Shown here: one piece after another, positions 1-4,639 of the stretch | How positions within the stretch are numbered: the stretch's first letter is position 1 | Layout: each line of letters begins with the position of its first letter | Source: Auritidibacter sp. Marseille-P8566 | GTDB taxonomy: Bacteria > Bacteroidota > Bacteroidia > Flavobacteriales > Flavobacteriaceae | Assembly: GCA_943325595.2 (NCBI GenBank) | Contig: CALPQA020000193.1 | Span: 1-5,036, forward strand | Length of the DNA stretch: 5,036 nt | Direction: 5' to 3' | Made by a program: the position numbers and the translations under genes | Notes under the pieces: generated by a model | Database searches by the model: none | Seen by the model: the letters and a program-made list of their open reading frames with translations, nothing else | What the model was told of the DNA's origin: nothing

Positions 1-498
1 ATTTGACAATTGTTCTTTTTGAACTTTTAGGTTTTCTTTATTGAAAAGGATTTGCAAATAGGCATTGGCGATGTTCAAAGCAATATCGTCCTTCATTTTT
101 GAAAGTTGGAATTTTGAAGCTACCATTGTAAGATTGGCTCTTCGCAAAAGGTTTTGATTTTGCATTCCATTATAAATCGCAACATTAGAATTTATTCCTG
201 CAGAAGTAAATTGCGTCGTTTGATTTTCTAATAAACCCGTTGTAATGTTTTGGTTCAAACCAATATTCCATGAATGGGAACCATTGATATTAAAGTTTGG
301 AAGGAAATTTCCTATTGCAGCAGATTTCTCAACAGCCGCAGATTTAGCATCTAATTCTGATTGCTTGATAGAAATATTGTTTTTGATGGCGTAGTCAACA
401 CATTCTTCTAAAGTCCATTTTTTGGATTGTGCTTGAGAAAGCAAACCTAAAAAAAGCACTATGGTCAATGTGATTTTACTACTAAATGTTTGTTTCAT
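1..498 (-). CDS. TolC family outer membrane efflux protein (N-terminal part, cut by window edge)
   Basis: This is the first 166 codons of an open frame that runs off the left edge. The start is the ATG at 498-496. Residues 1-23 form a signal peptide (basic start, hydrophobic core, SQA before the likely cut). The mature protein begins with WTLEECVDYAIKNN (28-41), the hallmark opening of the outer-membrane efflux (OEP/TolC) domain. A helical stretch follows, then FLPNFNINGSHSW (65-77) and a strand-rich part containing NVAIYNGMQNQ (105-115), which match the first barrel strands and the start of the next long helix. Family members are usually about 430-480 residues, so roughly two thirds is missing. 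TolC-type proteins form trimeric outer-membrane channels for type I secretion or tripartite efflux. In Bacteroidetes they are often followed by an HlyD/MacA-type adaptor and an ABC or RND pump, which would lie outside the window here (inference). The family call is firm; the substrate is unknown. Confidence 0.9.
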   Translation of the reverse strand, partial: MKQTFSSKITLTIVLFLGLLSQAQSKKWTLEECVDYAIKNNISIKQSELDAKSAAVEKSAAIGNFLPNFNINGSHSWNIGLNQNITTGLLENQTTQFTSAGINSNVAIYNGMQNQNLLRRANLTMVASKFQLSKMKDDIALNIANAYLQILFNKENLKVQKEQLSN

Positions 499-532
499 AA
501 AGTGCTTTATTCTAAATCGGTTGATACAAGTG

Positions 533-540
533 CAAATTTA
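533..540 (-). promoter_or_regulatory. Candidate -7 box for the TolC-family gene
   Basis: The minus strand reads TAAATTTG, a full match to the Bacteroidetes -7 consensus TAnnTTTG. It lies 34 nt upstream of the ATG, giving a leader of roughly 28 nt. No convincing -33 TTG lies at the expected distance; only TTTAG-like sequence is present. The leader has no Shine-Dalgarno sequence, which is normal for this phylum. In DNA this AT-rich a chance match is possible. Confidence 0.45.
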
Positions 541-639
541 ACTATTTTTAGCAATTTAAACTAAATTTAACTTAATCTTATTAGACGATTCTTAGGAAAT
601 TATGTTTGTGGAATTTTAGTATTTGAGAGAAAATAAAAT

Positions 640-647
640 TAATTTTG
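640..647 (+). promoter_or_regulatory. Candidate -7 box for the DUF4403 lipoprotein gene
   Basis: TAATTTTG matches the Bacteroidetes -7 consensus TAnnTTTG and ends 25 nt before the TTG start codon, implying a short leader of about 20 nt. TTTG at 622-625 is nearby, but its 14-nt gap is too short for a normal -33 element, so only the -7 part is called. The leader is A-rich and lacks a Shine-Dalgarno sequence. Together with the opposite box at 533-540 it makes 499-672 a divergent promoter region. Confidence 0.5.
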
Positions 648-672
648 CACCCAAATTAAATTAAAAATCGTT

Positions 673-2067
673 TTGAAAACTCTTTCTAAAATTACGTTAC
701 TTTTAGTACTTGTTCTTATTTCAAGTTGCGCTACCACTTCCAAAATTACTGCCTTGAAACCTGAACCAGACGATGCTTCGCCATTGGTTTATGAAAATAC
801 ACCTTCTTATATTAATATTCCAATTGCAATCAAATTACAAGATATAGAAAATCAAACCAATAAATTTATGAATGGTTTGATATATGAAGACAACACCATT
901 GAGGATGATGATATTGAAATGAAGATTTGGAAATTGGCTCCCATTTCAATCAAAAATACGGATGGAAAAATCACGACTGTTTTACCTTTAAAAACAACCG
1001 TGAAATATAGAATTGGAACAGATAAATTAGGAATTTCCTTGTATACTATCCGTGAATTTAATTTGAATGGAAACATTACTTTGGTGAGCGATGTGGCTTT
1101 ATCTAATTGGAAATTGAATACCAAAACCGAGTTTAAATCTTTGGATTGGAATGAAAGTCCAACTACAATTGTGATGGGGAAATCAATTCCGATTACCTAT
1201 TTGATTAATCCAACAGTGAAACTTTTTAAATCGAAGATTGAGCGAAAAATTGACGAAGCTATTGAAAAGTCAATGGATTTTAAACCTAATGTTTTGGATG
1301 CTTTGGAAAAGATATGTACACCGTTTCAAATGAACGAAGCTTTTGAAAGTTGGCTTCGAATTGCGCCTATTGAATTGTATGCTACGGATGCAAAATTCAA
1401 AAAAGAAACCATCACTTTGGAAATGGGTTTGAAATGCAACATGGAAACCTTAATTGGTCAAAAACCTGTAACAAAATTTGATAGAAATAAAATTGTTTTG
1501 AAATCGGTGACACAAATGCCTGATAAAATTTCGGCAAATATTGTTGCGGTTTCAAGTTATCAAGATGCTTCGAAAATTATTACTAAGAATTTTGCTGGTC
1601 AAGAATACGGCAGTGGAAGCAAAAAAGTTACGGTTCAAAATGTTTCGATTTGGCACAAAAACGGAAAAATGGTAATAGCCTTAGACATGTTGGGAAGCAT
1701 TAATGGAACGGTTTATTTAGCAGGTTATCCGCAGTTTAACGAAACTACAAAAGAAATTTATTTTGATCAGTTGGATTATGTTTTGGACACAAAAAGCAAA
1801 TTATTGAAAACGGCCAATTGGTTGGCTCAAGGAATGGTTTTGCGAAAAATTCAGGAAAGTTGCCGTTATTCTATTCAACCTAATTTGGAGGAAGGAAAAC
1901 AAAACATGATGAAATATTTGAAGAATTATTCTCCGATACCAGGTGTTTTTGTGAATGGAACAATTAGCAACATTCAATTTCAAAAAATACAATTAACGAA
2001 CAAGGCTATTATTGCTTTTATAAAAGTGAATGGTGCTGTGGATGTTGCTGTGGATGGAATTAAATAG
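673..2067 (+). CDS. DUF4403 family lipoprotein
   Basis: This is a 464-residue predicted lipoprotein. Residues 1-18 are a lipoprotein signal peptide and ISSC places the lipidated cysteine at C19. The residues after it (ATTSK) lack an acidic cluster, so surface export is not indicated. The frame starts with TTG at 673. No ATG or GTG lies upstream in frame before a stop, and the next ATG (residue 66) would remove the lipobox, so TTG is the best start. From about residue 45 the protein matches the pattern I recall for DUF4403: SYINIPIAIKL, GLIYEDNTIEDDD (68-80), a central W-x-x-AP-I motif, and a C-terminal strand-rich tail. Length fits the family, which is common in Bacteroidetes and Proteobacteria and has no assigned biochemical role. 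Two similar W..API segments (86-116 and 227-262) suggest an internal duplication. The gene stands alone, divergent from the TolC gene and convergent with the cytochrome oxidase maturation genes. Confidence 0.85.
   Translation: MKTLSKITLLLVLVLISSCATTSKITALKPEPDDASPLVYENTPSYINIPIAIKLQDIENQTNKFMNGLIYEDNTIEDDDIEMKIWKLAPISIKNTDGKITTVLPLKTTVKYRIGTDKLGISLYTIREFNLNGNITLVSDVALSNWKLNTKTEFKSLDWNESPTTIVMGKSIPITYLINPTVKLFKSKIERKIDEAIEKSMDFKPNVLDALEKICTPFQMNEAFESWLRIAPIELYATDAKFKKETITLEMGLKCNMETLIGQKPVTKFDRNKIVLKSVTQMPDKISANIVAVSSYQDASKIITKNFAGQEYGSGSKKVTVQNVSIWHKNGKMVIALDMLGSINGTVYLAGYPQFNETTKEIYFDQLDYVLDTKSKLLKTANWLAQGMVLRKIQESCRYSIQPNLEEGKQNMMKYLKNYSPIPGVFVNGTISNIQFQKIQLTNKAIIAFIKVNGAVDVAVDGIK
2034..2056 (+). 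repeat. Short in-frame tandem duplication at the 3' end of the DUF4403 gene
   Basis: TGCTGTGGATG occurs at 2034-2044 and again at 2046-2056, a 12-bp period that keeps the reading frame and encodes AVDVAVDG near the C-terminus. It is probably a small slippage duplication or chance repeat within the final beta-strand. Confidence 0.5.
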
Positions 2068-2080
2068 ATTTTTTTTACCA

Positions 2081-2124
2081 CAAAAGACACAAAAGAATTT
2101 TAAAAGCAAAAGACACAAAAGAAT
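2081..2124. repeat. 18-bp direct repeat (two exact copies)
   Basis: CAAAAGACACAAAAGAAT is present at 2081-2098 and again, without mismatch, at 2107-2124, with 8 bp between the copies. Each copy is itself built from ACAAAAGA-type half units. Similar ACCACAAAAGACACAAAAG strings are, from memory, dispersed in flavobacterial intergenic DNA. They are non-coding here. Confidence 0.7.
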
Positions 2125-2142
2125 CTGAAATAAATTCAGATT
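2122..2142. other. Perfect 8-bp stem-loop
   Basis: AATCTGAA (2122-2129) pairs perfectly with TTCAGATT (2135-2142) around a 5-nt loop, about 55 nt after the DUF4403 stop codon. No T-run follows on either strand, so it is not a standard intrinsic terminator. It could stabilise the 3' end of the DUF4403 transcript (inference). Confidence 0.5.
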
Positions 2143-2194
2143 GACAAAGCAGAGAACATTTGCGGCAATGACGGTAGTTGGATAGTTTTTTTGC

Positions 2195-2221
2195 CACAGA
2201 TTATAAAGATTTTCACAGATT
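2195..2221. repeat. Paired CACAGATT boxes
   Basis: CACAGATT occurs at 2195-2202 and 2214-2221, 19 bp apart start to start, inside a stretch preceded by TTTTTTTGC. The layout resembles the GCCACAGATT...CACAGATT repeats that I recall as scattered through Flavobacterium intergenic regions. No function is evident. Confidence 0.5.
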
Positions 2222-2243
2222 CCCCAAATAAACGAATTTCCCG

Positions 2244-2278
2244 AATAAACAAATAAACAAATAAGCAAATAAGCAAAT
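2244..2278. repeat. 8-bp tandem repeat, four copies plus a partial copy
   Basis: Two units of AATAAACA (2244-2251, 2252-2259) are followed by two of AATAAGCA (2260-2267, 2268-2275) and a final AAT. The two halves differ by one A-to-G change, showing stepwise growth by slippage or duplication. A degenerate extra unit, AATAAACG, lies just upstream at 2227-2234. Such short tandem arrays often vary in copy number between strains. Confidence 0.75.
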
Positions 2279-2290
2279 CAACTAAAAATT

Positions 2291-2384
2291 AGCCCCGATA
2301 GCAATGGAAATCCCGCGCTTTTTAGCGGGAATTGTAATGGAAAGCGGGAATTGCATTTCCTGAAAAAGACGGACAATTCGCTTC
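2291..2384. repeat. Folded intergenic element resembling a dispersed flavobacterial repeat or small RNA
   Basis: This stretch begins AGCCCCGATAGC and ends CGCTTC, and is clearly richer in GC than its surroundings. It can fold in several ways. TCCCGC (2311-2316) pairs with GCGGGA (2325-2330) over an 8-nt loop. GGAAAT (2306-2311) can pair with ATTTCC (2355-2360) to enclose that hairpin. Alternatively, AAGCG..AATTG (2342-2353, GG bulged) pairs with CAATTCGCTT (2374-2383) to give ten pairs. Two internal copies of AATGGAAA (2303-2310, 2336-2343) are also present. From memory, elements starting AGCCCCGAT and ending in GCTTC recur between genes in Flavobacterium and relatives, and an Rfam family called Flavo-1 exists for flavobacterial structured RNAs. 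Whether this is Flavo-1 cannot be settled by eye. It sits 3' of the minus-strand maturation operon and 3' of the DUF4403 gene, so orientation and role are open. Confidence 0.5.
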
Positions 2385-2398
2385 AAAAAAAAAAGAGA

Positions 2399-2686
2399 TT
2401 ACGCTTTGTTTTTGTTGGAATACATTTTATAAACGGCAAAGAAAACGAGTCCAACTAAGATGTAAGGAATTACCATTAAATAGACAATTCCGTCGTTGAT
2501 TCCTTTGGCTTTGGCTTGATTTCCTTCACTTTCTAACGCCGCTCGACACATTGCACATTGGGCATTTGTTGATAGAGAAAAAGCTAGAAGAAAGAAGGAA
2601 GAAACAAGATAAGACAGAACATTTCCATTTATTTTTCTTGCAACTCTTGTATCTTGGTTCTTGTGACTTGGCTGTATTTTAAACAT
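2399..2686 (-). CDS. Small exported membrane protein with a CAMC motif, oxidase maturation cluster
   Basis: This 95-residue protein starts at ATG 2686-2684, the only in-frame ATG before the motif; it overlaps the end of the DUF420 gene by 8 bp (ATGTTTAA), implying translational coupling. Residues 1-42 form a long-n-region signal peptide with hydrophobic core 24-37 and STNA as the likely cleavage site. QCAMCRAALESEGNQAK follows, with C44 and C47 near the mature N-terminus. Residues 67-87 are a transmembrane helix ending in a lysine-rich tail. The two cysteines should therefore face the periplasm on a one-helix anchor. CAMC is followed by R, not H, so this is not a c-type haem site, and Q before C44 argues against a lipobox. 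I recall similar small proteins beside DUF420 and SCO genes in flavobacteria, annotated only as hypothetical. A copper or thiol-redox role in Cu-site assembly is inference from context. Confidence 0.8.
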   Translation of the reverse strand: MFKIQPSHKNQDTRVARKINGNVLSYLVSSFFLLAFSLSTNAQCAMCRAALESEGNQAKAKGINDGIVYLMVIPYILVGLVFFAVYKMYSNKNKA

Positions 2687-3218
2687 AATATGGGGAAATC
2701 ATCAGGTATACGATTACGCCAGTTACAGCTACGTACAACCAAATTGGAAAGGTGATTTTTGCAATTTTTTTATGTTTATCAAACTTTTCGGCCAAGGCGC
2801 GCACATAGGTTATTAAGACCAAAGGAATTGTTGCAATGGACAAAACGATGTGTGAAAGCAAGATGAAAAAATAAATGTATTTGATGGCTCCAGAACCTCC
2901 AAAAGCAGTAGAGTCAGTCGTCATGTGGTAGGCGATGTACAAGACTAAGAAAACCAGTGAGCATGCAATTGCGATTTTCATTAGTAGCTCGTGGCGTTTT
3001 CTATTTCCGTTTTTAATTGCGATTACGGCGGTAATTAATAAAACTGCTGTAATTCCGTTTATGGTTGCATAAATTGGAGGCAAAATAGGCAATGGCGATA
3101 CATTGAAACCTAAATCTTTAAGTTTAATTTTGAATAGAACGGCTACTGCAATTGGGATAATTACAGATAAAGCGATAATCCATTTGTTGTATTTTTGTTC
3201 GATTGTATTGTTTTCCAT
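2679..3218 (-). CDS. DUF420 family membrane protein (CtaM-like cytochrome oxidase maturation factor)
   Basis: This 179-residue polytopic protein has about five hydrophobic helices (roughly 13-30, 48-68, 80-98, 114-138, 155-176). Four histidines sit at positions expected for DUF420: RKRHELLM (H76), AYHMT (H98), LLSHIVL (H123) and DKHKKIAK (H149), all near membrane boundaries and plausible metal or haem ligands. The family includes YozB-type proteins and Staphylococcus aureus CtaM, which is needed for activity of its aa3-type oxidase; the exact step is not settled. The gene starts 4 nt after the SCO stop and its last codons overlap the start of the CAMC protein, so all are likely co-translated. 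Its place behind SCO and cox subunit IV fits a role in assembling the aa3/caa3-type oxidase in the inner membrane. The family call is firm; the molecular role here is inferred. Confidence 0.9.
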   Translation of the reverse strand: MENNTIEQKYNKWIIALSVIIPIAVAVLFKIKLKDLGFNVSPLPILPPIYATINGITAVLLITAVIAIKNGNRKRHELLMKIAIACSLVFLVLYIAYHMTTDSTAFGGSGAIKYIYFFILLSHIVLSIATIPLVLITYVRALAEKFDKHKKIAKITFPIWLYVAVTGVIVYLMISPYYV

Positions 3219-3222
3219 GATG

Positions 3223-3912
3223 TTATTCTTTTAATAAAATTGCGATATCTTGTTGGATAGTACGAACGCCTTCTTTTTCGATTCCGTCGTAATATAAAAT
3301 TGGGTTTCCAAAATTGTCTTTTCGGCAACGTATGTTTCCGTTTTTATCTATCAATGCAAATAATCCAGAATGTTCGAATCCGCCATTAGCCTTTGCATTT
3401 TCTCCTACATAAACATTGAATCCTTTGTTTGCCAATTCGAATATTTTGGTTTTGTCCCCAGTAAGAAAATGCCAATTGGTTGACTTTACGCCTAATTTTT
3501 CTGCGTGTTCTTTTAAAACTGCTGCCGTATCGTGTTCTGGATTGATTGAAATAGAAACAATTCCGAAATTAGGGTTTCCAAAAAAAGTGTTTTGAATGGT
3601 TATCATGTTCAAATTCATCTTCGGACAAATTGAAGGGCAAGTGGAAAAGAAAAATTCTAAAACATACACTTTACCAGCGTAGTCTTTATTTGAAATTAGT
3701 TTGTTGTTTTGATTGGTGAGTTCAAATTTTGGCGCAGGACCAATAGTGAGTAACTTAGATGGTTCTGATGAAGAATGATTTGAAATAATATCTAATCTAT
3801 CACCTTTTACAACTTCTCCATTTTTGATTCTATCGATAATTTTAGGAATTGCAAAAATGCCAAATACTAAAATGACGAAGAAAATTCCGATATATGATTT
3901 GTTTTTTATCAT
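3223..3912 (-). CDS. SCO1/SenC family copper chaperone for cytochrome c oxidase
   Basis: This 229-residue protein has an N-terminal membrane anchor (about 7-24) and a periplasmic thioredoxin-fold domain. Copper ligands are intact: STCPSICPKMN gives C92 and C96 (CxxxC), and FEHSGLFALIDK gives the conserved H181. NPEHD (124-128) and WHFLTGD (147-153) are further SCO signatures. SCO proteins hand copper to, or reduce, the Cu-A site of oxidase subunit II, and some act as thiol reductases. A third cysteine (C196, NIRCRKD) replaces the residue that is often glycine in IRG motifs, and a short insertion precedes the YDG segment (208-210). The gene begins 10 nt after the ligand-less SCO-like gene (AGTAGTAGAAA before ATG) and ends 4 nt before the DUF420 gene, so it belongs to a tight maturation operon. 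Confidence 0.93.
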   Translation of the reverse strand: MIKNKSYIGIFFVILVFGIFAIPKIIDRIKNGEVVKGDRLDIISNHSSSEPSKLLTIGPAPKFELTNQNNKLISNKDYAGKVYVLEFFFSTCPSICPKMNLNMITIQNTFFGNPNFGIVSISINPEHDTAAVLKEHAEKLGVKSTNWHFLTGDKTKIFELANKGFNVYVGENAKANGGFEHSGLFALIDKNGNIRCRKDNFGNPILYYDGIEKEGVRTIQQDIAILLKE

Positions 3913-3922
3913 TTTCTACTAC

Positions 3923-4564
3923 TTATATTTGACGTTCGGCATTATGATTTTTTTTCAAAGCTGCTCTGTATTCATATAAAATGATTTTGAAATCATCCAA
4001 CATTTGGTTACTCAAATCGGATGGTGAAAAAGTGTCGTATCCTTCTTTGTATTCGTCTTTTTTCTTGCGTCCACGAAGGTTTCTGTTTTTATCTACAATA
4101 AATACATTTGAAGTTCCGAAGTTGGGATTTAATTTGTTTTTTAATTTCAATTGGTTGTAATACAATTGGATTTCTTCTGTAGAAGTGAATACGAAATGCC
4201 ATTGCGATACATCGGTAAACGTTGAAAATTGCTCGACAATATATCTTGCATCTTTTTCTGTTCCAAGAGGGCAAATCACAACAAATTGCAAATCTTTAAA
4301 AGAATGATATTGTTGGTAAATTTTCTGATTTAAATTAAAATAGTTACCTCTCTTCTTCAACAGATCGGTTCCAGAGAAACCTAGAATGGTAATTTTATTG
4401 TTTAGTGAAACTTTATCCCCTTTTAAGGAATTCCACACTCCTAAATCAGGAATTTTTGAAGTTACAATGGGCAATTTGGTAAAGCTATTGATACCCGAAG
4501 CAAAAAAAAGATAGGCTACGATTGGCAGAATAAAAAGGGTAAAAAGAACAAAATTTTTTTTCAT
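3923..4564 (-). CDS. SCO-like thioredoxin-fold protein lacking copper ligands
   Basis: This is a 213-residue protein with an N-terminal membrane anchor (about 5-23) and a periplasmic domain. I chose ATG 4564-4562; a longer frame from TTG 4609 would start inside the terminator hairpin and upstream of the -7 box. The fold parallels the neighbouring SCO: ITILGFSGTD (58-67) aligns with VYVLEFFFSTC, QWHFVFTS (121-128) with NWHFLTGD, and GTSNVFIVDKNRNLRGR (150-166) with EHSGLFALIDKNGNIRCR. The CxxxC is absent, replaced by a stretch around TDLLKKRGN, and the ligand histidine is replaced within GTSN. The only cysteine, C98 (VVICPLG), lies in a core strand, not the active site. It can therefore neither bind copper nor exchange thiols like a standard SCO. 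It may be a structural partner or chaperone for SCO or the oxidase (inference). It heads the four-gene maturation operon. Confidence 0.85.
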   Translation of the reverse strand: MKKNFVLFTLFILPIVAYLFFASGINSFTKLPIVTSKIPDLGVWNSLKGDKVSLNNKITILGFSGTDLLKKRGNYFNLNQKIYQQYHSFKDLQFVVICPLGTEKDARYIVEQFSTFTDVSQWHFVFTSTEEIQLYYNQLKLKNKLNPNFGTSNVFIVDKNRNLRGRKKKDEYKEGYDTFSPSDLSNQMLDDFKIILYEYRAALKKNHNAERQI

Positions 4565-4586
4565 TAGAACTTTAAATATATTTATA

Positions 4587-4594
4587 CAAATATA
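4587..4594 (-). promoter_or_regulatory. Candidate -7 box for the SCO-like/SCO/DUF420/CAMC operon
   Basis: The minus strand reads TATATTTG, an exact fit to TAnnTTTG, 22 nt before the chosen ATG at 4564, giving a leader of about 16 nt. It directly follows the T-run of the cox terminator, so the maturation genes can be transcribed independently of the structural genes. No clear -33 TTG is at the usual spacing; that position falls within the terminator hairpin. Confidence 0.5.
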
Positions 4595-4622
4595 AAAAAA
4601 GGTACGCAATGCGTACCTTTTT
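4594..4622 (-). terminator. Intrinsic terminator after cox subunit IV
   Basis: A perfect palindrome pairs GGTACGC (4601-4607) with GCGTACC (4611-4617) over a 3-nt loop, extended by five A-T pairs. On the minus strand it is followed by a seven-T run (4600-4594). It begins 17 nt after the stop codon of the subunit IV gene, the ideal place for a Rho-independent terminator ending the cox structural operon. The plus strand also ends in five Ts, but no plus-strand gene leads into it. Confidence 0.88.
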
Positions 4623-4639
4623 ATTGAATTAATATGTTG

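Larger units (their letters stand above)
2068..2398. other. Gene-free, repeat-rich convergent intergenic region
   Basis: This 331-bp region lies between the convergent 3' ends of the DUF4403 gene and the oxidase maturation operon. I see no credible gene in it. In order it holds an 8-T run right after the DUF4403 stop (2069-2076), an 18-bp direct repeat, a perfect stem-loop, paired CACAGATT boxes, an 8-bp tandem array, a folded GC-richer element and a 10-A run (2385-2394). Sequences of the kind ACCACAAAAGACAC and GCCACAGATT are, from memory, widespread in intergenic DNA of Flavobacterium, so the region looks like a pile-up of dispersed small repeats. No textbook intrinsic terminator (hairpin followed directly by a T-run) is visible for either strand. 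Confidence 0.6.

Noticed and set aside
852..1124. 90-codon open frame on the minus strand inside the DUF4403 gene
   Set aside because: It is antisense to a well-supported gene, shows no family pattern and has no promoter or partner gene.
2122..2142. Intrinsic terminator for the DUF4403 gene
   Set aside because: The stem is perfect but AT-rich, and no T-run follows it on the plus strand; the 8-T run at 2069-2076 comes before it.
1801..2268. Two minus-strand open frames (1801-1992, 1993-2268) over the DUF4403 3' end and the repeat region
   Set aside because: One is antisense to coding sequence. The other is mostly translated repeat DNA with low-complexity Leu/Phe/Cys runs and no recognisable domain.
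2244..2278. CRISPR-like array
   Set aside because: Units are 8 bp, directly abutting, without spacers and without cas genes nearby.
2311..2394. Intrinsic terminator for the minus-strand maturation operon
   Set aside because: The long T-run (2394-2385 on the minus strand) precedes the hairpins in the direction of transcription, and the next T-stretch (2290-2284) is about 20 nt beyond the last stem.
2543..2557. CAMC motif as a c-type haem binding site
   Set aside because: Haem c attachment needs CxxCH; here the residue after the second cysteine is arginine.
2552..2563. C44 of the CAMC protein as a lipoprotein cysteine
   Set aside because: The preceding residues are NAQ; glutamine at -1 does not fit a lipobox, while STNA suits signal peptidase I.
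4089..4274. 61-codon minus-strand open frame inside the SCO-like gene
   Set aside because: It is an alternative frame of a real gene, rich in Arg, Lys and Cys, without a domain or start context.
4565..4609. N-terminal extension of the SCO-like protein from TTG 4609
   Set aside because: The extra 15 codons start inside the terminator hairpin and precede the -7 box. The ATG at 4564 gives a normal lysine-rich anchor start (MKKNF).
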